In this document: in pieces, positions 16,096-26,188 of the stretch | How positions within the stretch are numbered: the first letter of the stretch is position 1 | How the letters are laid out: each line of letters begins with the position of its first letter | Source of the DNA: Pseudomonas frederiksbergensis | GTDB lineage: Bacteria > Pseudomonadota > Gammaproteobacteria > Pseudomonadales > Pseudomonadaceae | Assembly: GCF_000802155.2 (NCBI RefSeq) | Contig: NZ_JQGJ02000006.1 | Span: 124,001 to 188,000, forward strand | Direction of reading: 5' to 3' | Length of the DNA: 64,000 bases | Made by a program: the position numbers and the translations under genes | Notes under the pieces: generated by a model | Told to the model about the DNA's origin: nothing | Database searches by the model: none | What the model saw: only the letters and a program-made list of their open reading frames with translations

Positions 16096-17271
16096 TCAGT
16101 TTTGCGCCCGATCGGGCGTCTCGGATTGTGTGTTTGCAGCTACGTTCTGTTGGCGGGCGCCGGCTTGCTTGAGTTCGGCGACCCACTGTGGATCGGCGTC
16201 GCCGATCTCGTTGTTCACGGGCAGATAACGTTCAGGGAACTCCCAGATCAGCACCTGTGGCGGGCTGTTCTTGAAAGCGTCGCTCTTGAGGTAGCTGAGC
16301 ATCGGCAGAATCGGGCCGTGGCCGTCCTCGGCGTAGTTCACAACATCACTGTGCAGGGCTTGCTTGAGTGCACCGACGAAGTTCCAGTTGGGGTTGGCGC
16401 TGTAGCTGGTACCGATCAGGGCCACAGGCACCTGGGCATCGGCGAACAACGCGTCCTCGCTGGCCGGCTGGTCATCGGCTTCACGGGTGTTGCGCTTGAC
16501 CAGCGGCTCCTGGGCCGGCATCAGGTTTTCGAACAGCGGGTCCAGCGGCAGGAACTGGCGCAGGTCGCCCTTGTGGATGATTTTCTCCGCAGGCTCGGTG
16601 ACGAAACGCTGGGGCTCACCGTTGAGTGGTGTGCGTTCGGCAATGGCCTTGGCCAGATGTTCCGCAGCAATTTGCGCGCCTTCCGGCGTCCAGTGGGTGT
16701 CGGTGCGCAGGAACACTTGCTGGCCGCTTTGCTTGGCCTGCTGCAGCGGGGCGAGCAGGTCAGGGGCGACGATCTTGTCCGCTGCCACGCGGGCATGGAA
16801 GTCCTGGTACAGGTTGGCGTGAATGCTCGAAGGCTTCACTTCACCCAGGTGCTCGGGATACAGGCGCGCCTTGGCCGGCACGATCGCCATGACCAGGGTG
16901 ATGCCTTGTTCCTTGAGCTTCTGGCGCACGCCTTCGATCAGCGCGTAGTTGCCTTGCAGGTTCTGCTCTTCGTTGACGATCGGGTTGAACTCTTCGTCGC
17001 TGAACAGCCACTGGTCGCGGCCCAGGACCACGCCTTTGCGGCCTTCGTTGAACAGCTTGTAGTCCAGCGCGGCCCAGATATTGGTGCCCAGGCGCTTGAT
17101 CGGGAATTCATCGTCGTAGTGCGTTTCCACGGCTTTGGCCCAGCGACCGTTGAGCACGGTCGCATCGGGGTTGGTGCTGAAGCCAAGGAAGCTGCGCATC
17201 GACCAAATACCCAGCGCCGTCAGGATCAACATAAACAGCGCGACGTAGAAGATGCGTAATGAGCGGGTCAT
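16096..17271 (-). CDS. algJ: Alginate O-acetyltransferase AlgJ
   Basis: The 391-residue protein has one N-terminal membrane anchor (about 7-25) and a periplasmic SGNH-hydrolase-like domain. The catalytic Asp-x-His is seen in RTDTHWTPEGA and the nucleophile Ser in GTSYSANPNW. It takes part in O-acetylation of alginate together with AlgI, AlgF and AlgX. Length matches the P. aeruginosa protein. The gene is tightly spaced between algI (11 nt) and algF (14 nt). Confidence 0.96.
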   Translation of the reverse strand: MTRSLRIFYVALFMLILTALGIWSMRSFLGFSTNPDATVLNGRWAKAVETHYDDEFPIKRLGTNIWAALDYKLFNEGRKGVVLGRDQWLFSDEEFNPIVNEEQNLQGNYALIEGVRQKLKEQGITLVMAIVPAKARLYPEHLGEVKPSSIHANLYQDFHARVAADKIVAPDLLAPLQQAKQSGQQVFLRTDTHWTPEGAQIAAEHLAKAIAERTPLNGEPQRFVTEPAEKIIHKGDLRQFLPLDPLFENLMPAQEPLVKRNTREADDQPASEDALFADAQVPVALIGTSYSANPNWNFVGALKQALHSDVVNYAEDGHGPILPMLSYLKSDAFKNSPPQVLIWEFPERYLPVNNEIGDADPQWVAELKQAGARQQNVAANTQSETPDRAQN

Positions 17272-17282
17272 GTCCGGATCCC

Positions 17283-18848
17283 TCAGAACTGGAAGTAAAG
17301 GAACGGCGAGAAGCTTTGCGCCGACAGTTTGAGAATCGAGGCGATGAACAGCACCAACACCAGGGTGCGCATCACATAGCGTGACCAGTCCACGGTCCAG
17401 TAGGCCGGTTGCACCTGGGCTTCTACGCCCACGGTGTAGCCGGGTTCATGGATGGTCGACGGGTTGTCGCCCGGAACAGCCTTGATCAGCCCCGGTTGCG
17501 CAGTGGCCGGGCCATTGGCTTCGGTGTCCATCTCAGGCTTGGCCTTGACCGGCGGACGATTGGTGTAGAAGTCCCGCAGGCCGAAGAAGGCGAGGGTGGC
17601 GTAGGCCACCACCAGCGTGGCGATCTGCAGGCCGGTGAGGTTGGCGCGGGTCAGTTCCGACAGCGACCAGTCACCGAAGCTGAACATGGCGCTGTACATG
17701 CGACCGGCCACGTGCAGGTTCTCGGCACGGAAGATTACCCAGCCCATCACCACCAGCAGGAACGTCAGTGCCCAGCGGATCGGGTTGATGCTGCGTGGCG
17801 TGGTGTTGATGCCCACCGCTTTTTCGATGGCCAGCCACATGCCGTGCCAGGCACCCCAGATCACGTAGGTGATGTTCGCACCGTGCCACAGACCACCCAG
17901 CAGCATGGTCAGGAACAGGTTGCGATAGGTCATCAGCGTGCCTTTGCGGTTACCGCCCAGGGTGATGTAGAGGTAGTCACGCAGCCAGGTCGACAGGCTG
18001 ATGTGCCAGCGGCGCCAGAACTCAGTGATCGATTGGCTGATGTAGGGCTGCTTGAAGTTTTCCATGAAGCGGAAACCCATCATCAAGCCCAGGCCGATGG
18101 CCATGTCGCTGTAGCCGGAGAAGTCGAAGTACAGCTGCGCGGTGTACGCCAGGGCACCGAGCCAGGCGTCGCCCGTGGTCGGGTTCTGCAGGGCAAAGCA
18201 ATGGTCGGCCACCACCGCCAGGGTGTCGGCGATGAACACTTTCTTGATGAAGCCCTGCATGAAGCGCGTGCAGCCTTCGGAGAACTTGTCCAGCGTGTGG
18301 GTGCGGTTGTTGAACTGGTCGGCCAAGTCACGGAAACGCAGCACGGGGCCGGCGATCAGGTGCGGGAAGATCGCCACGAACGCCGCGAAGTCGATCAGGT
18401 TGCGGGTCGCCGGCGTATCACCGCGATACACGTCGATGATGTAGCTGATGGACTCGAAGATGTAGAACGAGATCCCGATCGGCAACAGCACGTGGGTCAG
18501 GATGAACGGGTTGAGCCCGAAGCTGGTGATGATTGCGTTGAGGCTGTCCACGCCGAAGTTGGCGTATTTGAAATAGCCCAGGATGGCCAAGTCCACGCCC
18601 ACGCCGAGCAGCAGCCAGCGCTGGGCCGGTTTGGTGCGCACACCGGCGGCGCCGACTTTCAGGCCGATCCAGTAGTTCCACAGGGTCACGCCGGCGAACA
18701 GGGCCAGGAAGTCCACGCGCCACCAGGCATAGAACACATAGCTGGCGATCAGCAGCAGCAGGTTGCGATAGCGTTGCCCGCTCAGGTAGTACAAGCCGAG
18801 AAAGATCGGCAGGAACAGGAACAGGAACACATTGGATGAAAATACCAT
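17283..18848 (-). CDS. algI: Alginate O-acetyltransferase AlgI (MBOAT)
   Basis: The 521-residue polytopic inner-membrane protein belongs to the MBOAT family and moves acetyl groups across the membrane for AlgJ/AlgX. The conserved MBOAT histidine is in MLLGGLWHGANITYVIWGAWHG. A hydrophilic loop of about 70 residues near the C-terminus (PPVKAKPEMDTEANG...) precedes the last membrane helix. Start at 18848 (MVFSSNVF) is chosen because AAGGAGAGATCGGG lies upstream; the open frame has eight more codons. Length agrees with P. aeruginosa AlgI (520). Confidence 0.95.
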   Translation of the reverse strand: MVFSSNVFLFLFLPIFLGLYYLSGQRYRNLLLLIASYVFYAWWRVDFLALFAGVTLWNYWIGLKVGAAGVRTKPAQRWLLLGVGVDLAILGYFKYANFGVDSLNAIITSFGLNPFILTHVLLPIGISFYIFESISYIIDVYRGDTPATRNLIDFAAFVAIFPHLIAGPVLRFRDLADQFNNRTHTLDKFSEGCTRFMQGFIKKVFIADTLAVVADHCFALQNPTTGDAWLGALAYTAQLYFDFSGYSDMAIGLGLMMGFRFMENFKQPYISQSITEFWRRWHISLSTWLRDYLYITLGGNRKGTLMTYRNLFLTMLLGGLWHGANITYVIWGAWHGMWLAIEKAVGINTTPRSINPIRWALTFLLVVMGWVIFRAENLHVAGRMYSAMFSFGDWSLSELTRANLTGLQIATLVVAYATLAFFGLRDFYTNRPPVKAKPEMDTEANGPATAQPGLIKAVPGDNPSTIHEPGYTVGVEAQVQPAYWTVDWSRYVMRTLVLVLFIASILKLSAQSFSPFLYFQF

Positions 18849-18897
18849 CCCGATCTCTCCTTGTTGAATCAACAGTCAAGGGCCAGAGCCCCCCAAA

Positions 18898-18919
18898 CCC
18901 CCCCATGAAAACCGGGGGG
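18898..18919 (-). other. C-rich/G-rich hairpin between algL and algI
   Basis: A run of seven C (18898-18904) faces six G (18914-18919) across a 9-nt loop in the 119-nt gap between algL and algI. It is one of only two sizeable gaps inside the operon (the other is before algA). No U-tract follows on the minus strand, so a stabilising or partially terminating stem is more likely than a full terminator. Confidence 0.5.
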
Positions 18920-18967
18920 CATTGCATTTGAAACAGACCACTTCCCTGCCAGGCAGAGAGAAGGGTG

Positions 18968-20119
18968 TCAGCTTCCTTTTTCGCCTTTCTCCCGTGAGGG
19001 GTCGTACACCCGGGTCAAGTCACCGCCGAGGCGGAAGGTCTTGAACGGTTGCATCTCGTGCTTGCGTTCCAGCACATCCTCGGAGCAGGTGTAGAGGCTG
19101 CAGAACGGTTCGAGCCAGGCGAATTTCGAATCGATCTTCAGATCCTTCATGTCCTGCTCTTCGCCGTTCTTCTCTTCGAAGATGTCCGGGTCTTTCACCC
19201 CGGCCAGCACCCGGTCACCCAGTCGCTTGAGGGCACCGTTGTTTTCCTGGCGCAGGTCCACGCCGTTGACCTGGGCGAAACTGGCGATCATCGCCAGCGG
19301 CGGCAGGGCATAGTTGTGGTAGGACAGGGCGCGTTGCTTGCGCTTGAGCTCGTTGGGCAGATAACCCTCGGCATCGACCTGGTTGACGCCGACCTTGTAT
19401 TCCTTGACGGCCCAATCGAACAGGTCGCGGCGGTTGGTCGCCACGGACGTGGCCATGACCGACCAGGCGGCCCAGTACGAGTGGTTGTTGGTCTTGTCCA
19501 GCGGCAGGTTGTCCCAATCGCTGACCACCTGATCGGCCATCTTGCTGAACCAGCCTTCGATCAGTTGCGCCTGCTCCTGATGGTTCGCCAGCGGGCGCGA
19601 CTCGGAGAACTTCAGGCGCACATAGGCCGAAGCCATGCTGCCCAATGCCCATTTGCGCATGGACTTGCCGGTGTGGTTGAAGTCCTTGGACATCAACGCA
19701 TCGGCCTTGGCCCAGGCGGTCAGCCAGTTCAGCGTGCATTCCAGCTGCTCGGGACGACCGTCGCGCATGAACTGCATGACTTGCTTGCTGATGCCGCGCT
19801 CGATCTTGGTGATGTCGGCGGTGCTGTCGCGGAAGGCTTTTTCCGATTGCACGTTCAGCGTTGCGCGAGCCTTGTCGGAGCCCTCGTATTTGCTGCGAAA
19901 CTGCAGCGAGCCGGTGTACGGGGTCGGCACGGCCTCGCAGCCCTTGCCGCCGTCGCCTTCTTTGACCTTTTCAATCGGTGCGAAGTAGCCCTGTGGCGGG
20001 CGCAGTGGAGCCGCGGCCTGCGTGGCCCCGGCGAACATCGCCAGGGTCAGCAGGGACGGCGCCAGCAGCGTTTTCAACGTTCGGGTGCGCATGATTCTGG
20101 TCATGAGACGAGACCTCAT
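18968..20119 (-). CDS. algL: Alginate lyase AlgL
   Basis: A periplasmic poly-mannuronate lyase (PL5) of up to 383 residues. After a signal peptide (hydrophobic [18 protein letters not shown], mature start near [13 protein letters not shown]), the catalytic [10 protein letters not shown] motif lies in the middle of the protein (about 220-229). It degrades alginate that fails to be exported and is part of the secretion complex. The most upstream ATG (20119) overlaps the algX stop as ATGA, which suggests translational coupling; ATGs at 20104 and 20092 would also leave a complete signal peptide. Confidence 0.94.
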   Translation of the reverse strand: MRSRLMTRIMRTRTLKTLLAPSLLTLAMFAGATQAAAPLRPPQGYFAPIEKVKEGDGGKGCEAVPTPYTGSLQFRSKYEGSDKARATLNVQSEKAFRDSTADITKIERGISKQVMQFMRDGRPEQLECTLNWLTAWAKADALMSKDFNHTGKSMRKWALGSMASAYVRLKFSESRPLANHQEQAQLIEGWFSKMADQVVSDWDNLPLDKTNNHSYWAAWSVMATSVATNRRDLFDWAVKEYKVGVNQVDAEGYLPNELKRKQRALSYHNYALPPLAMIASFAQVNGVDLRQENNGALKRLGDRVLAGVKDPDIFEEKNGEEQDMKDLKIDSKFAWLEPFCSLYTCSEDVLERKHEMQPFKTFRLGGDLTRVYDPSREKGEKGS

Positions 20120-21567
20120 TGTCCGATTTGAGCCGTTTGTTGCTCGGCTTGCGGAGATGCGTTGCGTTTGCAGACTTTCGCTTCCACTTGCAGTGGCTCC
20201 TTGCCGGCTTCAGGTCCTTGGACTTCCAGCGCCAGGAGGTTCTGGGAAGCCCAGTCCTCGTCGGTGCGCAGTTGGAAGGCGAAACGTCCGTCGGTTTCGG
20301 AGGTGTTCGGTTTTTCGATCTTGATGTCCTCGTGGCGCCCATTCATGTACCAGAGGGTGGCTTGCAAGGTTTTCACCGAGGTGTCGGCGAAGCGGATGTC
20401 GACCTGGTGACTGCCGTTACGCAGGTCCATATTCTTGCTGTTGACCATCAATTCGTTCTTGCCCGGCTTGAGCTTGGTCTTGCTGCTCATCAGTGCCGGC
20501 TTGCCTTCGCAACCGTTGTTGTCCAGCAGCGCCATCATCTGGCGGTAGATGGTTTCCTGGTCCAGGCGATACAACGGCGAGAATTCCCAGATGAGAATCT
20601 TCGGCGGGTTCTTCTGGAATTCTTCGCTGCCCAGGTACTGGATCATCGCGCCCTCCAAACCGCCACCAGGGAAGGCCACGTTGAGGATGTCGGCGCCGAT
20701 GGCTTCCTGCAGGAAACCGGCGAAGTTGTAGTTCTTGCCGCTGTGACTGGTGCCCACCAGGGTGATTTGCGGATCGCTGGAATCACCGAACAGGTCGCCA
20801 TCGCCTGCCTCGCCCTTGGGCTCGGTGGTGAACTGGTCCATGTATTGGATCGCGTAGCTGGTGCCGCACAGTTGCCCGGCCATGTTGTGCAGGGTGCCGG
20901 TCTTGCCCATGCGGCCGGACTTCTTGGTTTCGAACTCACGCTTGGGAATGTCGGCGAAGGCCGGGATCTGCTTGACCTTCTCGGCGACGATTTTCGCCGT
21001 GCGCTGGGCACCGTAAGGTGTCCAGTGCTGGTCGCCACGGAAATAGAAATCGTGGGCCGGCAGGGTTTCGGGCAGGTTCTCGTTGGTCAGCGGCGACAGG
21101 TCCGGCACGACGTAACCCATCTGGGCGAAACGGCCGAGCATGGATTTGTAGTTGGTCAGCGCTTTCTCGTAGTCGAACGCGGCCTTTTCCTGCGGGTTGA
21201 GCTTGTTGCGATTCACCAGGCCGCGGGTCGGCTGGTAGACGAGCACCAGCTCGACGCCTTTTTTCTTGAACGCATCGTGCAGCTGCTGCATGCGTTTGTA
21301 GCCGGCCGGCGTGGTGTTGAATTCCGTGCGCAGGTCTTCCTGGGTACGGAACAGCCAGTCACCCTGGGCCTGCACCAGCGTGGTGAAGTTTTGCTGGTAG
21401 CGCGTGGTGTAGTTCTTCGCGTCGTGGGCAGCCGGGCACAGGTTGCAGCACGGTTCGGCCGTAAACGTCGGTGCTTTGACTTCATCGGCGCGCGCGCCGC
21501 TTGCGGCGGCGAGAATGCCGGCAGTCAGGGCGGACAGGCCCAGAAGTTTGATCATGTGTGGGTTCAT
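20116..21567 (-). CDS. algX: Alginate O-acetyltransferase/scaffold AlgX
   Basis: The 483-residue periplasmic protein has an N-terminal SGNH-like catalytic domain and a C-terminal carbohydrate-binding module. A signal peptide ends near ASGARADE; paired Cys occur in [10 protein letters not shown]. The catalytic Asp-x-His is in [10 protein letters not shown] and the Ser in [10 protein letters not shown]. AlgX acetylates alginate and bridges AlgK/AlgE to the inner-membrane complex. Start at 21567 (MNPHMIKLL) is preferred because GAGGA lies 9 nt upstream, whereas the ATG at 21576 sits directly on that site. Confidence 0.95.
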   Translation of the reverse strand: MNPHMIKLLGLSALTAGILAAASGARADEVKAPTFTAEPCCNLCPAAHDAKNYTTRYQQNFTTLVQAQGDWLFRTQEDLRTEFNTTPAGYKRMQQLHDAFKKKGVELVLVYQPTRGLVNRNKLNPQEKAAFDYEKALTNYKSMLGRFAQMGYVVPDLSPLTNENLPETLPAHDFYFRGDQHWTPYGAQRTAKIVAEKVKQIPAFADIPKREFETKKSGRMGKTGTLHNMAGQLCGTSYAIQYMDQFTTEPKGEAGDGDLFGDSSDPQITLVGTSHSGKNYNFAGFLQEAIGADILNVAFPGGGLEGAMIQYLGSEEFQKNPPKILIWEFSPLYRLDQETIYRQMMALLDNNGCEGKPALMSSKTKLKPGKNELMVNSKNMDLRNGSHQVDIRFADTSVKTLQATLWYMNGRHEDIKIEKPNTSETDGRFAFQLRTDEDWASQNLLALEVQGPEAGKEPLQVEAKVCKRNASPQAEQQTAQIGQ

Positions 21568-21579
21568 AAAGGTCATTCC

Positions 21580-23172
21580 TCAGTCCCGCATTTCGGTCTG
21601 GCGTTCGACAGGGTCGATCAGCACGGCTTTTTGCTGGCGCACCAGCAGGTCGAGGATTTCGTCCTGGCGTTCACCCAGGATCCCCGTGAAGCTGATGCCG
21701 CTGGATTTGGTCGGCGCGAGCATGGACACGCGGTACAGCTCGACGCTCAACGGCGAGTCGATGGACAGCGGGCCGCTGCCATTGCCGGCCAGTTCGCCGC
21801 CGACCACGATCAGCGAGACCTGGGCGTCGAACGGGTCGAGCTTGATGTCCCGGTCGGTGTCCGACAGGTCCTTGATGTGGCCGTAGAGGCCGGTCAGGCC
21901 GTTGGCCATGGACAGGTTTTCGTACAGGCGGATGTTCACGCTGTTACGAATCCGGATGCCGTGGCGGCGGTTGCTGATCACCTTGTTGCCCCACAGCAGG
22001 TTGTCACCACTCTCATAGAGAGTGATGCCGTCGGTGTGGTTCTTGTAGATCTCGTTGTAGGCGATCACGTTGTTGATGCTGTTACGGTCGATCACCAGGC
22101 CCGAGAGTTTGTTGTCGTAGCTGCGGTTGTTGAAAATGAAGCTGTCGTTGACCTCACGGGAAATAATGATCCCGTGCTTCTTCTTGGTCCCGAACACAGT
22201 ATTGTCGGCAATGATCAGCCGATGGGAACGGTCGTGCGGGTCGATGCCGTAGACGATGTTGTCTTTGTAGGTATTGCCCTTGACCACGAAGTCATTGGTT
22301 TCGTAGCAGTAGAAGCCGTACCACATGTCCGAGAACTCGGAACCGATGATCCAGCCGGTCGGTTCCGGGCGCTTGAGGACCTTGGCCATGTTTGGCGTGT
22401 ACTGGGAAATACTCACCCCGTACGACTTACTGTTGGCGTAGCCGAAGCTGGCCATCTTCGAATTGACGATGTAGGTCTCGGTGCCGCCCCAGGCCAGCAG
22501 GAACGGACGAAACTCATTGGGCGAACGGAACGTGGCGGGGCCGTTGTCCTTCTCGCGCCAGCCGGTGACCTTGGTGTCGCTGATGAACATCCGGCCATCG
22601 TTGACCAGGAACGAGCCGCCCTCTTGGGACAGGCGCAGTTCCTGGGTCTGCTTGTCGATCTCCAGGATGCCTTTTTCGCCCACGACAATCGGAATCCGTG
22701 CCAGGAACACCCCTGGCGACGTTTCCTTGAGGTACTGCTTGGGCACCTTCTTGACCAGGTCCTTGAGGTTCATATAGCCGTCGTCGATGAAGATGGCCTG
22801 CGGGATGCCGTGCTGGCGCACCACCCACTCGGCCATCTTGTTGTCGCCGCCGATGAAGTCCTTCAAGGCGTTTTCCTGCATCATCCGCCGTACGCTGACC
22901 TTGCCGGGCTTGCTGCGCACGATCTTCGCCGCGACCGCTTCGGCGGTGTAGCCGGAGAGGTCGGGCAGGGTGGGCGCGGCCAGTTCCAGCGGTGCGGTTG
23001 GCGCGCTGCTGACGGTGTAGGTCTTGGCTTGTTGCAGTTCCTTGGCCACGTTGCCCGGCTTGACCACCGGTTCAACGTTGGCGAACGCCGACGAGCCGGC
23101 CAGCAGCATCGCCGCGGCCAACAGGCTGATCGAACCTTTCATCGCCTGGCTGTTCCTGAGGTAGCGGTTCAT
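21580..23172 (-). CDS. algG: Mannuronan C5-epimerase AlgG
   Basis: The 530-residue periplasmic epimerase turns mannuronate into guluronate within the nascent polymer. A signal peptide ends near GSSAFANVE. The C-terminal right-handed beta-helix carries the catalytic DPHD motif in YGIDPHDRSHRL and repeated N-x-I turns (NSINNVIAYNEIYKN). Start at 23172 is supported by GGGAG eight bases upstream; the frame runs nine codons further. Length matches P. aeruginosa AlgG. It lies 12 nt before algX. Confidence 0.95.
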   Translation of the reverse strand: MNRYLRNSQAMKGSISLLAAAMLLAGSSAFANVEPVVKPGNVAKELQQAKTYTVSSAPTAPLELAAPTLPDLSGYTAEAVAAKIVRSKPGKVSVRRMMQENALKDFIGGDNKMAEWVVRQHGIPQAIFIDDGYMNLKDLVKKVPKQYLKETSPGVFLARIPIVVGEKGILEIDKQTQELRLSQEGGSFLVNDGRMFISDTKVTGWREKDNGPATFRSPNEFRPFLLAWGGTETYIVNSKMASFGYANSKSYGVSISQYTPNMAKVLKRPEPTGWIIGSEFSDMWYGFYCYETNDFVVKGNTYKDNIVYGIDPHDRSHRLIIADNTVFGTKKKHGIIISREVNDSFIFNNRSYDNKLSGLVIDRNSINNVIAYNEIYKNHTDGITLYESGDNLLWGNKVISNRRHGIRIRNSVNIRLYENLSMANGLTGLYGHIKDLSDTDRDIKLDPFDAQVSLIVVGGELAGNGSGPLSIDSPLSVELYRVSMLAPTKSSGISFTGILGERQDEILDLLVRQQKAVLIDPVERQTEMRD

Positions 23173-23198
23173 ATCGGGCACTCCCATGGCCGTTCGCA

Positions 23199-24692
23199 TC
23201 AGAAGCGCCAGATCACGTCGACAAAGGCGCGATGCATGTACGAATCGACCTCTTTGCCATAGGCGTCGCCTGGCTTGAACACGCCGCCACGAAAGCGCAC
23301 CAGCGCCGACGGCTCATCTATGGATTGACTCAGCGCAGCCGGCAGCAGGCCTTGCTTGAAGTACTTGGTGACCACCAGGTCGACTTCCTGGCCCAGGTCC
23401 TTCTCGCCATCGCGCAGCGGCAGGGTCGAGGTGGACAAGATGGCGCCGGTCACGTCGTCGGTGTTGTTTTGCACGGCATTGATGCCATTGCTGCCCACCG
23501 TCTTGTTGCCGTCGACGCGCCAGAACTTGTGGTACACCAGGCTGGCGTCGTATTCGTCGCGCAACTGCCAGGAACCGAACAGGCTGGCGCTCTGGGTGTT
23601 GGCCATTTCGCCGCGGAAGGCTTCGCCGAAACGATGGACGCGCGAGCGGGTGCCGGTGAAGTTCGAGCGGTTGCTTTGCAGGCCGTTCTGTTCGTAGTCC
23701 TCGCTGGCCCGGGCATAAGCCGCACCGACTTGCCATTGCGGGTCCAGACGCAGGCGGATACCCAGGTCGGTTGCCCAGCCGTCGACGTCGTCGCTGCGCT
23801 TGAGCTGTGCCGGACGGGTGCCGTCGGCGTTGAGCGGGTTGACCGTGTCGCGGTCGCCGGTCATCCCGGTGACGCTTGCCCAGTAATTGACGGTATTGGT
23901 GTTGCGCCAGTTGTAGGCGTCGCTGTTGGCTTCCAGGCCGAGCCAGGTCAGGTCGCCATTCTGGGTCTTGTCCAGGGTGTCGATGGCCTGGCCCGGGATC
24001 GGGTAGTCGAGGCTGCCGTTGTCGTGGCTGTGGTGGGCGCGGATCCCGGCCCACTGGCCTGGCATCCATTGGTAGCCGACGTCACCGTAGACATGCATGC
24101 GATCCTCGTCCTGGGGCGACAGCTCCTTGAGGTCGGTGCGGTATTCGCTGAAACGTTCGGCCACGCCCAGGTTGGCGCGCAAAAGGGTGGTATCGAAGGT
24201 CCAGTTCAGGGCTTCGATGTTGGTGTCGCGCCACTGGCCGTCGTCATTGCGCAGGCGCTGGCGACCGAATTTCAACTGTTCGCCCGGATACTGGGTCAGG
24301 CCCCGGTAGCCGATCCAGAACTCGCGCATGGCCAGGTAGCTCTTCTTGGCCTCGCGGTCGCCGCTGTCGGTTTGTTGGGTCGCGTCATCCGACTGCTGCA
24401 GGGTGTCGGTCTCGATGATGTCGGTGGACGTCACGGCCTGGGCCATGGCGTAGGCGCTCCACGCGCCGCTTTCCCCGTAGATCCAGGGACGCAGGTCCAG
24501 GCCGACGCCGTTGACATCGCCACCGCGCTGGGTGCCAAGGTCGCGGTCATCTTCGGACTGGCCGGTAATCTTCACTTCTAGGCCGAAATTCTTGCTTTCG
24601 GTCAGCGCCGCCAGGGTCGGGCAGGACCACAGCAGGGCAAACGACAGGCCAATACCAGCCTGCACAAAAGGGTTGAGCTTCAAAAGCTTCAT
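23199..24692 (-). CDS. algE: Alginate outer-membrane porin AlgE
   Basis: The 497-residue outer-membrane beta-barrel exports alginate. It has a signal peptide (hydrophobic [11 protein letters not shown], cleavage near PTLA-AL), many amphipathic strands with alternating aromatic residues, and a C-terminal phenylalanine (VDVIWRF) typical of Bam-inserted barrels. Its ATG overlaps the algK stop as ATGA, consistent with AlgK and AlgE forming one outer-membrane secretion unit. Confidence 0.95.
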   Translation of the reverse strand: MKLLKLNPFVQAGIGLSFALLWSCPTLAALTESKNFGLEVKITGQSEDDRDLGTQRGGDVNGVGLDLRPWIYGESGAWSAYAMAQAVTSTDIIETDTLQQSDDATQQTDSGDREAKKSYLAMREFWIGYRGLTQYPGEQLKFGRQRLRNDDGQWRDTNIEALNWTFDTTLLRANLGVAERFSEYRTDLKELSPQDEDRMHVYGDVGYQWMPGQWAGIRAHHSHDNGSLDYPIPGQAIDTLDKTQNGDLTWLGLEANSDAYNWRNTNTVNYWASVTGMTGDRDTVNPLNADGTRPAQLKRSDDVDGWATDLGIRLRLDPQWQVGAAYARASEDYEQNGLQSNRSNFTGTRSRVHRFGEAFRGEMANTQSASLFGSWQLRDEYDASLVYHKFWRVDGNKTVGSNGINAVQNNTDDVTGAILSTSTLPLRDGEKDLGQEVDLVVTKYFKQGLLPAALSQSIDEPSALVRFRGGVFKPGDAYGKEVDSYMHRAFVDVIWRF

Positions 24693-26173
24693 AGAGGTTC
24701 CTCGCCGTCATCTTCTTTTAGGGCTTGCAGTTCAAGCGTATCGGGGCTCATTGCGCCGCGAATGGCCTGCTCTTGTTGTAGCAGGCGTTGCGCTTGTGCA
24801 AGTTGTTCCGGCGGTAATTGCGCTTCGAGGGTCTGGGCAAGCTCGGTGGCCTGCGGGGTGTTCTGGACCTTGGCCAACTGGCTGAACACATAGGCGTTGA
24901 CCGGGTTGGGCTTGGTGCCCTTGCCTTGGGAGAACAGCTGGGCAATGGCGTAGTCGGCGCTGTTCTGGCCGTTGCGGGCGGCCTTGAGCAGGTGATCCAG
25001 AGCCTTCTGCGAATACACCTGGCCCAGGTAGCCACGGCGATAGATCTGGCCGAGGTAGTAATCGGCGGCCACTTCGCGGCCCACGGCTTTCTGGAAATGC
25101 GCCTCGGCGACCTTGGCGTCGGCGGGCACCCATTTGCCTTCGTAGTACAGCTTGCCCAGCAACAGCTCGGCGCGAGGCTGGTCGGCCGCTCGGCCGTTTT
25201 CCAGGTACTGCATCATCTTGTCGACGTCACCCAGCTCGGGGAAATCGTAGAGCAGCTGAGCCAGGCTGACCCAGGAAGCGGGGTAGCCGGGGGCGATGCC
25301 TTCAAGCAGCGACTGGGCGGTTTTCTCGTCAGTCTTGCCCAGGCTCTGATCGGCCAGGACTCGGGCGACGCTGTCTACACGCTGGGCCGAGACCACGCCG
25401 CGGGCGTGACCGGCTTGCATTTGCTTGATCAGCTCGGCCTGCTGTTCCGGTTGGCCGCGTTTCTGATAGACCGTGGCCAGTTCGACGTAGCAGATGTCGG
25501 TGGTGGCCAACGCGGCTTTGCAGACCTTTTCCACTTCGTCCAGGTGCTGGTCGTAAGTGCCCTGGGTACGATAGAGCAGGATCTGCGCCAGGCCCGCTTC
25601 CGGGTAGCCGGCGCTGCGCCATTGGCTGATCTGCTGCTGTGCGTTGACGTTCGGGAAGCTATGGGGATATTGCAGGTACAGCATCGCCAGCGGGATCAAG
25701 GTGCTGCTTTCACCGTTGGCGAAGGCTTTCTTCAACAGGCCTTCGGCTTCGTGTTTTTCCGCTTCGGTGGAACCGGGCTTGGCCACCAGCAGGCGACCCA
25801 GGCGAGCCTGGGCCCGTGGCGAGATGTCAGCCGCGGCGCGGTAGGTCGCCTCGGCCTTTCTCATCTGCTCGGGGTCGCGGCTGTCCACCTGGATATCGGC
25901 CAGGCCGACCTGGGCTTCGCTGTAGCCCAGGTCTGCCAGTTGCTGATAGTTCTGCTGCGCCAGCGCCGTGTCGCCGCGCTTGAGGGCTTCGTTGGCCAGG
26001 CGCTGGTCGGGCAGGCCGGCGCAACCGGCCAGGCTCACTGCCAATGCCAGGGCACAGAGGGTTCCCACTTGGGAACGAGCTTGCGGCGCATCGTCCTGAC
26101 CGCGTTGATCCTTTCGCGAGCAGGCTCGCTCCCACAGGGTCTGTGGGCTGTTCAGGATTTTTATAATGGTCAC
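24689..26173 (-). CDS. algK: Alginate export lipoprotein AlgK (leader altered by REP sequence)
   Basis: This outer-membrane lipoprotein consists of TPR/Sel1-like repeats and localises AlgE. The lipobox is VSLAGC (acylated Cys about residue 52), and the mature part ([18 protein letters not shown]) closely resembles P. aeruginosa AlgK. The start is odd. GAGGA lies directly next to the ATG at 26179 but 7 nt before a GTG at 26173, so GTG is chosen. Between this start and the signal hydrophobic core lie about 30 extra residues, of which LWERACSRK is encoded by a REP palindrome inserted in frame. The leader is therefore far longer than normal for a lipoprotein signal peptide. Confidence 0.93.
   Translation of the reverse strand: MTIIKILNSPQTLWERACSRKDQRGQDDAPQARSQVGTLCALALAVSLAGCAGLPDQRLANEALKRGDTALAQQNYQQLADLGYSEAQVGLADIQVDSRDPEQMRKAEATYRAAADISPRAQARLGRLLVAKPGSTEAEKHEAEGLLKKAFANGESSTLIPLAMLYLQYPHSFPNVNAQQQISQWRSAGYPEAGLAQILLYRTQGTYDQHLDEVEKVCKAALATTDICYVELATVYQKRGQPEQQAELIKQMQAGHARGVVSAQRVDSVARVLADQSLGKTDEKTAQSLLEGIAPGYPASWVSLAQLLYDFPELGDVDKMMQYLENGRAADQPRAELLLGKLYYEGKWVPADAKVAEAHFQKAVGREVAADYYLGQIYRRGYLGQVYSQKALDHLLKAARNGQNSADYAIAQLFSQGKGTKPNPVNAYVFSQLAKVQNTPQATELAQTLEAQLPPEQLAQAQRLLQQEQAIRGAMSPDTLELQALKEDDGEEPL
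26112..26147. repeat. REP palindrome inside the 5' end of algK
   Basis: TCGCGAGCAGGCTCGCTCCCACAG, the common intergenic REP of fluorescent pseudomonads, followed by a second GGGTCTGTGGG half. It is read in frame as part of the AlgK leader or lies in its untranslated region if translation begins downstream. The same core occurs at 37217-37318 and 52121-52153. Confidence 0.85.
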
Positions 26174-26188
26174 GGGCATATCCTCGAC

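Noticed and set aside
20119..23262. Very long open frame antisense to algX, algG and neighbours
   Set aside because: High-GC shadow of well-recognised alginate genes on the other strand; no domains and no start site.
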